From: CBDCGV01 sp965216955
GTDB taxonomy: Bacteria > Bacteroidota > Bacteroidia > Chitinophagales > JADIYW01
DNA: 64,000 nt
Assembly: GCA_965216955.1 (NCBI GenBank)
Contig: CBDCGV010000018.1
Location: 372,001-436,000 of the forward strand
Direction of reading: 5' to 3'
Shown: piece by piece, positions 1-5,838 of the stretch
Position numbering within the stretch: the stretch's first letter is position 1
Layout: the number at the start of each line of letters is the position of its first letter
Notes under the pieces: generated by a model
Seen by the model: only the letters and a program-made list of their open reading frames with translations
Databases searched by the model: none
What the model was told of the DNA's origin: nothing
Made by a program: the position numbers and the translations under genes

Positions 1-422
1 TAAAGAAAGGGATAGATTTCTTTTTAAAAAGGATTTCTAAATTCCATTCTATTAGAATAGAGCAATTACCCGACGTAAAAGCGATAAAGGATTCAAAAAT
101 TTTAAAGAAGAAAGAAGCTGAGGCCATATTAAAAAGACTAAAAAACAATGACTTTTTGATCATTCTTGATGAAAAAGGGGCATTGAAAAACTCCATATCT
201 TTTGCAAAAGATATGGAGCGTTTATTATCTACGATTAACTCAAGAATTGTTTTTCTTATAGGCGGTGCGTATGGTTTTGATGAATTGATATATCAAAGAG
301 CCAACCAAAAAATATCTTTATCCGAAATGACTTTCTCTCATCAAATCGTTCGTCTGCTCTTTCTGGAGCAATTATATAGAGCTTTTACAATTATTCATAA
401 TCACCCTTACCACAATAATTAA
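1..422 (+). CDS. rlmH: 23S rRNA pseudouridine-1915 N3-methyltransferase RlmH, 5' truncated
   Basis: The open frame is already running at the window edge (first full codon at base 3), so the N-terminus is missing and about 139 codons remain. RlmH is a SPOUT-fold enzyme that uses S-adenosylmethionine to methylate pseudouridine 1915 in helix 69 of 23S rRNA, acting on the assembled 70S ribosome. The visible C-terminal half carries the family hallmarks: LLDEKG-like (here IILDEKG), the glycine-rich SAM loop LIGGAYGFDE, KISLSEMTFSH and the tail EQLYRAFTIIHNHPYHN. Length and motifs fit the usual ~155-aa protein lacking about 15 residues. It ends 15 bases before the DUF819 gene, so the two may be cotranscribed. 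Confidence 0.95.
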   Translation, partial: KKGIDFFLKRISKFHSIRIEQLPDVKAIKDSKILKKKEAEAILKRLKNNDFLIILDEKGALKNSISFAKDMERLLSTINSRIVFLIGGAYGFDELIYQRANQKISLSEMTFSHQIVRLLFLEQLYRAFTIIHNHPYHNN

Positions 423-437
423 AATCGTTCAAATAAT

Positions 438-1562
438 ATGACCCTTGCGTTTACGATAATAGTGCTCCTTTTTACACCGTATTTATCCATACATTTAATT
501 GAAGGAAAAAAAATCTCTGCATGGTTAAGCCCGGTTGTCATTTGTTACTTGATAGGCATTGCACTTTCAAACTTGCAGTTTCTAGAATTTTCTGAAGAAA
601 TTTCTAAAAATGCAGTAAACTTGACGGTTCCCATTGCGATTCCCCTACTTTTACTTTCAACTAATATCATTAAGTGGTTGCCGAAGATGAAATATGTCTT
701 GAGTGTTTTCTCTTTGACCATTTTAAGTGTTTGTTTCGCAAGTTTCATTTCTTTTTTTCTATTTAAATCCAACATTAACGAATTACCTGAATTCATAGCT
801 ATGTTTACCGGAGCACTTACTGGGAGTGCTGCCAATATGAATGCTGTAGGACTTGCACTGCAAGTAGATACCGAAACATTCTTACAAGCGAATATTGGAG
901 ATCTAATTTCGGGAGGGGTTTACTTAATTATTTTAAGTTCAATTGCTTTTCCAATTTTAAACAAGATACTTCCTCAAAGCGCAATATATTTCAAACCAGA
1001 AACGAACTACAACACATCAACAATCAATATTTTAGATATAAAATCTTACACTTTAAGTTTAACACTAGGAGTTTTAATAGTAGGTCTTTCGTTTGGATTG
1101 ACTTTTTTATTATTTAAAGCACTTAATGAAACGGCATTCATTATTATATTATCCATTTCTAGTATAATAACAGCCATTATTCTAAAAGATTATCCTTACA
1201 AGAAAGCAGCCTACAATCTTGGAAACTACTTATTATTAGTTTTTTGTGTAGCCATAGGGTTAATGGTTGATATACAATCAATTGGCAAGGATAGTCTGAA
1301 TATTATCGCATTGGCATCTTTCATCTTGAGCTTTTCTGTTTTTCTAAACATCCTTTTCGCAAGAATTTTCAAGGTTAGTGCCGATTTATTGCTTATATGT
1401 TCTACCGCTGCAGTATATGGTCCAGCCTTTATTGGACAAATTGCTGCCACCGTCAAGAATAAAGATCTAATTTTCCCAGGCATTGTCTGCAGCATTGTGG
1501 GATATGCAGTGGGTAATTTTTTGGGAATTGGGATGGCTTATTTGCTGCGCCAATTTTTATAG
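438..1562 (+). CDS. DUF819 family multi-pass membrane protein (YjcL-like)
   Basis: This 374-aa protein is almost entirely hydrophobic, with roughly ten predicted membrane-spanning stretches beginning at residue 1. It matches the DUF819 (YjcL) family by overall layout and by the glycine/alanine-rich segment near residue 125 (GALTGSAANMNAVG), which corresponds to the conserved GG(T/S)AN motif of the family. The family looks like an inner-membrane transporter related to other two-repeat carriers, but no substrate is established. The ATG start follows the rlmH stop by 15 bases. A second Gly/Ala-rich element near residues 320-335 (AAVYGPAFIGQIAAT) probably forms the equivalent of the first in an inverted repeat; that is inference. 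Confidence 0.8.
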   Translation: MTLAFTIIVLLFTPYLSIHLIEGKKISAWLSPVVICYLIGIALSNLQFLEFSEEISKNAVNLTVPIAIPLLLLSTNIIKWLPKMKYVLSVFSLTILSVCFASFISFFLFKSNINELPEFIAMFTGALTGSAANMNAVGLALQVDTETFLQANIGDLISGGVYLIILSSIAFPILNKILPQSAIYFKPETNYNTSTINILDIKSYTLSLTLGVLIVGLSFGLTFLLFKALNETAFIIILSISSIITAIILKDYPYKKAAYNLGNYLLLVFCVAIGLMVDIQSIGKDSLNIIALASFILSFSVFLNILFARIFKVSADLLLICSTAAVYGPAFIGQIAATVKNKDLIFPGIVCSIVGYAVGNFLGIGMAYLLRQFL

Positions 1563-1594
1563 TATTATAACACTAGATATTAATAACAAGTTTA

Positions 1595-1602
1595 TATATT
1601 TG
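1595..1602 (+). promoter_or_regulatory. Bacteroidota -7 promoter element (TATATTTG) for the tRNA pair
   Basis: The octamer fits the Bacteroidota TAnnTTTG -7 consensus and lies 18 bases upstream of the tRNA-Gly 5' end, the right distance for a short leader. No clear TTG-type -33 element was seen. Position and consensus support it; there is no other evidence. Confidence 0.5.
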
Positions 1603-1620
1603 CAGCCAGTTCTTTAAAAA

Positions 1621-1693
1621 GCGAGAGTAGCTCAGCTGGTAGAGCACAACCTTGCCAAGGTTGGGGTCGCGAGTTCGAATCTCGTCTCTCGCT
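1621..1693 (+). tRNA. tRNA-Gly (GCC)
   Basis: This is a complete cloverleaf of 73 nt. Acceptor GCGAGAG (1621-1627) pairs with CTCTCGC (1686-1692). The anticodon stem CAACC/GGTTG encloses loop TTGCCAA with anticodon GCC at 1654-1656. The T-loop TTCGAAT follows a GCGAG/CTCGT arm. CCA is not encoded. It is followed after 20 bases by tRNA-Leu and is probably cotranscribed with it. Confidence 0.97.
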
Positions 1694-1713
1694 CAAATCT
1701 ACATTGAATGTAT

Positions 1714-1798
1714 GCCCGGGTGGTGGAATTGGTAGACACGCAGGACTTAAAATCCTGTGACCATTGCGGTCGTGCGGGTTCAAGTCCCGCCCCGGGTA
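1714..1798 (+). tRNA. tRNA-Leu (TAA)
   Basis: This is a class II tRNA of about 85 nt with a long variable arm. Acceptor GCCCGGG (1714-1720) pairs with CCCGGGT (1791-1797), with a G-U first pair. Anticodon stem CAGGA/TCCTG encloses loop CTTAAAA with anticodon TAA at 1748-1750. The T-loop contains TTCAAGT. CCA is not encoded. Its last 20 bases are the parent sequence of two further copies at 2080 and 2383, downstream of GIY-YIG ORFs, so its natural terminator now lies at 2422-2452. Confidence 0.97.
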
Positions 1799-1820
1799 CA
1801 TTTTTTAAAAGACTCCAATT

Positions 1821-2078
1821 TTGTATACTGTATACGCTATCTCAAGTATCGATAAAAATTACATTTCTATTGGTTTAACTTCTGACTTGAAGAAAAGGGT
1901 TTCGCAACATAATAAAGGTTATGAACGAACTACAAGGCCTTACGCACCCTTTATCATAATCTATACTGAGAAATGTCGTGATAGAATTTCAGCACGTAAA
2001 CGAGAGAAATATTGGAAATCGGGAATTGGTAAAGAGAAGCTACGTTTGATTCGTGCGGGCCTGTCTACCGACAGGTAG
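1821..2078 (+). CDS. GIY-YIG nuclease domain protein, copy 1 (probably catalytically impaired)
   Basis: This 85-aa single-domain protein belongs to the small GIY-YIG (UPF0213/YhbQ-like) group. Visible elements are the N-terminal strand YTVYAI (GIY position), GLTSDLKKRVSQHNKG with the catalytic Arg, and ARKREKYWKSG with the conserved Glu. The YIG position reads YISIG here, whereas copy 2 has YIYVG, so the second catalytic tyrosine is replaced by serine. The start is TTG; no ATG is available in frame. The last codons and the TAG stop come from a palindrome inserted into a duplicated tRNA T-arm, so the C-terminal tail is not ancestral. Expression is uncertain; read-through from the tRNA promoter is possible. 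Confidence 0.75.
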   Translation: MYTVYAISSIDKNYISIGLTSDLKKRVSQHNKGYERTTRPYAPFIIIYTEKCRDRISARKREKYWKSGIGKEKLRLIRAGLSTDR

Positions 2079-2079
2079 A
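2060..2079 (+). repeat. Short palindrome inserted in duplicated tRNA T-arm (first)
   Basis: Arms CCTGTC (2060-2065) and GACAGG (2070-2075) enclose TACC, followed by TAGA. The 20-base block sits exactly between TGCGGG and TTCAAGTCCCGC, which are contiguous in the intact tRNA-Leu. It supplies the last codons and the stop of GIY-YIG copy 1. Confidence 0.85.
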
Positions 2080-2123
2080 TTCAAGTCCCGCCCCGGGTAC
2101 ATTTTTTTTAAAAGACTCCAGTT

Positions 2124-2381
2124 TTGTATACTATTTATGCTATTTCAAGTATCGATAAAAATTACATTTATGTTGGTTTAACTTCTGACTTAAAGAAAAG
2201 AGTTTCGCAGCATAATAAAGGTTATGAACGAACGACAAGACCTTACGCGCCCTTTATCATAATCTATACTGAGAAATGTCGTGATAGAATTTCAGCACGT
2301 AAACGAGAGAAATATTGGAAATCAGGAATTGGTAAAGAGAAGCTACGTTTGATTCGTGCGAGCCTGTCTACCGACAGGTAG
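2124..2381 (+). CDS. GIY-YIG nuclease domain protein, copy 2
   Basis: This 85-aa near-duplicate of the upstream ORF differs at only a handful of residues. It retains the complete family signature: YTIYAI at the GIY position, YIYVG at the YIG position, the Arg of LKKRVSQH and the Glu of ARKREKYWK. It is therefore the potentially active copy. GIY-YIG domains cut DNA with one metal ion; small stand-alone members include homing-type nucleases and repair-like proteins, and the role of this one is unknown. The start is TTG, as in copy 1. The tail LIRASLSTDR is encoded by duplicated tRNA sequence plus the palindrome, and ends at a TAG in the palindrome flank. Confidence 0.8.
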   Translation: MYTIYAISSIDKNYIYVGLTSDLKKRVSQHNKGYERTTRPYAPFIIIYTEKCRDRISARKREKYWKSGIGKEKLRLIRASLSTDR

Positions 2382-2382
2382 A
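2363..2382 (+). repeat. Short palindrome inserted in duplicated tRNA T-arm (second)
   Basis: This is identical to the block at 2060-2079: CCTGTC, TACC, GACAGG, TAGA. It is again wedged between the TGCG(A/G)G and TTCAAG halves of the duplicated tRNA-Leu arm. It supplies the C-terminal codons and stop of GIY-YIG copy 2. Confidence 0.85.
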
Positions 2383-2421
2383 TTCAAGTCCCGCCCCGGG
2401 TACTCTGAAAATCAGCAAGTT

Positions 2422-2452
2422 AGCCTCGACATTTTCGAGGCTTTTTGTTTTT
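2422..2452 (+). terminator. Rho-independent terminator of the tRNA-Leu unit
   Basis: AGCCTCGA (2422-2429) and TCGAGGCT (2435-2442) form a perfect 8-bp stem with a 5-nt loop, followed by TTTTTGTTTTT. It begins 19 bases after the last tRNA-end copy, which suggests the GIY-YIG array was inserted between tRNA-Leu and its own terminator. Confidence 0.85.
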
Positions 2453-2502
2453 AAAGAATCACTTGATACAACAAATTGATTTTTTCTCCACAATTTTATT
2501 TT

Positions 2503-2541
2503 TCACCTCATATCCGCATCTTTAAAGATAAAGTTAGGCGG
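2503..2541 (-). pseudogene. Tyrosine integrase 3'-end fragment (left flank of module)
   Basis: Read on the minus strand, 13 codons give PPNFIFKDADMR and a stop. This matches the C-terminal tail of the integrase remnant at 7834-8230 (SNFIYKDADDAL). At the nucleotide level 2512-2537 matches 7864-7889 at 24 of 26 positions. It is an isolated scrap with no more integrase visible upstream or downstream. Confidence 0.6.
2512..2537 (+). repeat. Left copy of 26-bp imperfect direct repeat
   Basis: The sequence from ATCCGCATCTTTA to AAAGTTAG is repeated at 7864-7889 with two mismatches in the middle, in the same orientation. The pair encloses exactly the two-gene unknown module. It may be an attachment-site relic or residual homology between two integrase 3' ends. 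Confidence 0.7.
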
Positions 2542-2591
2542 ATAACGTTTTTTTTAGATTTTTTTTTAGATTCATATAAAAAATTTCAATA

Positions 2592-5500
2592 ATGGAAGAA
2601 GAGAACATAAATTCCACTACAAACAAGCCTAATTTAAGATTGAGATCTGTTATAAAGAAAGACTTTAATTTCTCACGTGCTATTGGCGAACTCTGCATCA
2701 GGAATATTTCGAATGTGCGAGATAACACCTCAGAGGCCGAAATAAGAATTATTAAGCCACAAATAAATATGTCTTCCCTAGAGGAAACTGATATTGCAGA
2801 AGATGATTCTAATGATAAGGTCAATGGAGACTGTAAAGACAATTTAGAGTCTGATTGCTATAAGGAAAATTACTGTAGTATTAAGGATTTGTCTTTGGAA
2901 AGACATGAGCCGATCCGAATTATTACGCCGTTTAACATCCCATTAAGTGCGAAAAGTTTTAAGCTCGAAAGCATTTATGACAAGGTTGGCCTCGGGTATG
3001 ATGAAACCATTGAATACAAAAACATTTTACTCGATTACGTAGAGCGATGGGGCAACACAAGATATCTATATCAACCAGTTATAGGAACTAATGAAATCTT
3101 TGATGACTTTAATGTTAATGAATTTGAAAAAGAGTTCTTCTTGAGAGCAATACATCTACTGCTGATAAAGGATAGCATTCAGACAAATTTCCTTGGTATG
3201 GCTAATGATATTAGCTTTTTTAGAACTCAAGTGTTGGGTTGGATAATTGGAAGTGGAACAATAAATACGCCGAGGCCATCAGTAAATGTAAAGTTATCTT
3301 CGGTAAGCGGTTCAAACGTTTCACCTGATTTTCTATCTCAAGCAATTAGTCGATTGAACAGCTTTAGGAATCATATAGAGGATACTGAACTGAGATATTT
3401 AATTGGTGATAAGATGAACGGTCTTATATCTAAAATAGAATCTAAAGAGAATGAATTAGCTGGATTATTGGGAGAACAATCTGTAGAATTTATAGAGAAG
3501 TTAAAAGAAATGAGCAATATACTCCCTTTGTTTTATGAGCGTCCTCTCACGGACAATTCTTATTTAGCAATAAATATTTCTTCAAGCCATGGAGGACAAG
3601 ATATTTCTAATAGAAGTATCATTGGAGATGTTCAATCTGGTCATTTATCTACTGAGGACATGGAAGACATTGTCAATTCAAGTGATCCCCAACTTTTAAG
3701 TGATTATAAAGAAAAATTTATTCGAACACTTGAATACATATATACATTTATCGCTGCAATAAAAGATCAATATGGCACTGATATTTTTACTGGTGTACCT
3801 CAAATTCTTGAGCCTATGGAAGTTTATTTAAATCATTCTAACACACCAACTACTGTTTTTCCCTCATATGAGTTTAGGGTTCCTTATGCGCATAATATTG
3901 TTTCGGACCGTCTTAAAATTGTCGTTAACAAATTCAGGGATTACTTTGAAGGAGAGCATTTGGAAGACGAAGAAAGCGAAGAGCTCAAACAACTGAAAGA
4001 GGAAATTGAGGCTTTGAAAAATGATAAAGAAGCTTTGGAAAAATATAAATCTGATGTAGATACAGGTCTCGTATTTATGAAATTTACTGATTTTGCGGCT
4101 GAAGTTTTAAAGCGGAATCATAAACAAATAAAGAAGATTAATTCCAGCAATCCCTTAATTCCATTGGTGCTAGGTCAGCGTTTGGGTAAGTATCGTGAAA
4201 TTCCTAAAAATAAGTGGAGACTGTATAAAATTCCGAGTTCCAGAAGAGGTAATTTTTTAGATCCTAGTCCATTTATAGGTGTACTTAAAGAATATTCTTT
4301 GGGGGTTAAGCATATCAAATTTGGTGTAGGTGATCACGTATATTCAAAGACATTGTTTCCAGGAGAGGAAGTTGAAATGGAAATAAAAAGTGTTAGTAAA
4401 GAAAAAACGGAAGAAAGCGAAAATTCAGCGCATAAAATTTTCAAAGGAGAAGGAAGTGAGATTCATACTGATCTTAATGAGGAATTCCAGGATGAATACA
4501 GTAAAAGCACGGCAAATTCCAAATCAGAAGATGCCGGAATCAAGGCAGAAGCTTCCGGAGGCTTTGGTCCGGTTAGTGCTAGTGTAAGTGCACATTACAA
4601 TTGGTCAGCTAGTAGTGAAGAAAATAATGCCAGTAAGGCAATGTCTAATACCACTACAAAGCTCGCCAATAAACTTTCCGATAAACAAGAAATCACCATT
4701 GATACTTCAGCAAGCAGTACAACAACAAGTGAATTTGAGTTAGACATTTCTAAGAAGCGAAAATTTCAAAACACTAATAGAGAGAGAACCCTGACCTTCA
4801 ACTTCTTTCAAATCACTCGGGAAGAGGAAACAAGATTCAATTTGGAAGATTTATATTTCTATTACACCTCTGGAAAGTTTAACCTTATTAAAATATTTGC
4901 CAATATTGGCTTCTTTCGATTGTTAAGTGAAGATGAAGAGGCAAGAAATGAGATAAGTGAGATGTTCTCTTCTTTAAACGACCAATATGATCTATCTGAT
5001 GAGGATGCATTATCCTTGGAAGTTTTAGAAACTAGAGGAATTATAGAAAAAGTACCATTGGAACTTACCGACCATTTCGAGGAAGATGCCCTTATATTTA
5101 TACTAGCTGAGCCTTTTCAACAGAAACTGCCACTTTCTTTAGCCAATAGTTTTCTTGCATCCATTTTCAATAAAGATGAGGCGGTTACCATAAACAAAAA
5201 TATATGGTCGTATATAGGAAGTGGTAAAATTTCACCAGAAGGATTAAATGTAGGTGCCTTCCCAATGACAAAGGACGAATTGGAGAATAACAACAATTAT
5301 GATCTGAATAATATCTTAGGAGCTAACATCAACACTTTTGAATGGGAAGTTGACGGTAATATTGAGAAGTTAATCGCAGATAAAATTATTGATAAGAAGG
5401 ATGATGAGGCCTATCTTCTTGCCAACATTGACCTAAGGTACAAGCAAATTAACCATTTCAGAACAAAGTTTCTTCAAAATAAGAATCAAGGTGCCCTACC

Positions 5501-5828
5501 ACTGTTAATCCATAGGAAAAGACATATTATAAAGACACAAGGGCTTTATGCTGAAAACATGCTAGGACAATGTCCTGCATTAGAACAATTTGCTATCGAT
5601 CATAGACGATTAGATGTGGAATCAAAGGAAATTGAAAACAAGAAGCAGAGGCTAATGTTGCCTCCAGATAAAGACGACTTTATGAATGAAGTAGAAGAAA
5701 ATGGAGAGATTAAGTTGGTGTTTAATGAGGATTCTTACAATAAAGCCTTCTCCAATTATATTGAGCTTGTGAAGGCTAATACTCCTATTAGCAATACGAA
5801 AGAAATAGATTCTGATTCCACCGTCTAA
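2592..5828 (+). CDS. Large unknown protein (1078 aa), first gene of two-gene module
   Basis: I do not recognise this protein. It has no signal peptide and no clear membrane segment. The first ~120 residues are acidic and low-complexity. A short charged coiled coil lies near residues 458-490 (KQLKEEIEALKNDKEALEKY). Around residues 588-745 there is a Ser/Thr/Glu-rich region opening with LFPGEEVEMEIKSVSKEKTE, passing through a Gly/Ala/Ser stretch near 652-670 (GGFGPVSASVSAHYNWSAS) and closing with RERTLTFNFFQITREEE. That pattern suggests a long amphipathic beta or helical stalk. The remaining ~300 residues are mixed and acidic. Start: ATG after an AT-rich leader. The next gene begins 10 bases after its stop, so the two form an operon. 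Confidence 0.75.
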   Translation: MEEENINSTTNKPNLRLRSVIKKDFNFSRAIGELCIRNISNVRDNTSEAEIRIIKPQINMSSLEETDIAEDDSNDKVNGDCKDNLESDCYKENYCSIKDLSLERHEPIRIITPFNIPLSAKSFKLESIYDKVGLGYDETIEYKNILLDYVERWGNTRYLYQPVIGTNEIFDDFNVNEFEKEFFLRAIHLLLIKDSIQTNFLGMANDISFFRTQVLGWIIGSGTINTPRPSVNVKLSSVSGSNVSPDFLSQAISRLNSFRNHIEDTELRYLIGDKMNGLISKIESKENELAGLLGEQSVEFIEKLKEMSNILPLFYERPLTDNSYLAINISSSHGGQDISNRSIIGDVQSGHLSTEDMEDIVNSSDPQLLSDYKEKFIRTLEYIYTFIAAIKDQYGTDIFTGVPQILEPMEVYLNHSNTPTTVFPSYEFRVPYAHNIVSDRLKIVVNKFRDYFEGEHLEDEESEELKQLKEEIEALKNDKEALEKYKSDVDTGLVFMKFTDFAAEVLKRNHKQIKKINSSNPLIPLVLGQRLGKYREIPKNKWRLYKIPSSRRGNFLDPSPFIGVLKEYSLGVKHIKFGVGDHVYSKTLFPGEEVEMEIKSVSKEKTEESENSAHKIFKGEGSEIHTDLNEEFQDEYSKSTANSKSEDAGIKAEASGGFGPVSASVSAHYNWSASSEENNASKAMSNTTTKLANKLSDKQEITIDTSASSTTTSEFELDISKKRKFQNTNRERTLTFNFFQITREEETRFNLEDLYFYYTSGKFNLIKIFANIGFFRLLSEDEEARNEISEMFSSLNDQYDLSDEDALSLEVLETRGIIEKVPLELTDHFEEDALIFILAEPFQQKLPLSLANSFLASIFNKDEAVTINKNIWSYIGSGKISPEGLNVGAFPMTKDELENNNNYDLNNILGANINTFEWEVDGNIEKLIADKIIDKKDDEAYLLANIDLRYKQINHFRTKFLQNKNQGALPLLIHRKRHIIKTQGLYAENMLGQCPALEQFAIDHRRLDVESKEIENKKQRLMLPPDKDDFMNEVEENGEIKLVFNEDSYNKAFSNYIELVKANTPISNTKEIDSDSTV

Positions 5829-5838
5829 GAGCTAGATA

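Larger units (their letters stand above)
1779..2403 (+). repeat. Tandem ~300-bp repeat bounded by copies of the tRNA-Leu 3' end
   Basis: The 21-base string TTCAAGTCCCGCCCCGGGTAC, the 3' end of tRNA-Leu, occurs at 1779-1799, 2080-2100 and 2383-2403 (periods 301 and 303). Between copies lie two near-identical GIY-YIG ORFs preceded by the same T-rich spacer and AAAAGACTCCA. The stretch TCGTGCGG from the tRNA variable/T-arm junction also recurs just before each downstream copy, so more than the last 21 bases is duplicated. The array lies between the tRNA and its terminator. It reads as repeated insertion or tandem duplication at a tRNA 3' end. Confidence 0.9.

Noticed and set aside
1592..1801. 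Open frame on the minus strand across both tRNA genes
   Set aside because: It is the antisense of two complete tRNAs and has no protein features.
1779..2403. Possible CRISPR-like repeats because a short exact string recurs at regular spacing
   Set aside because: The repeat is the tRNA-Leu 3' end, intervals are ~300 bases and encode proteins, and no cas genes are present.
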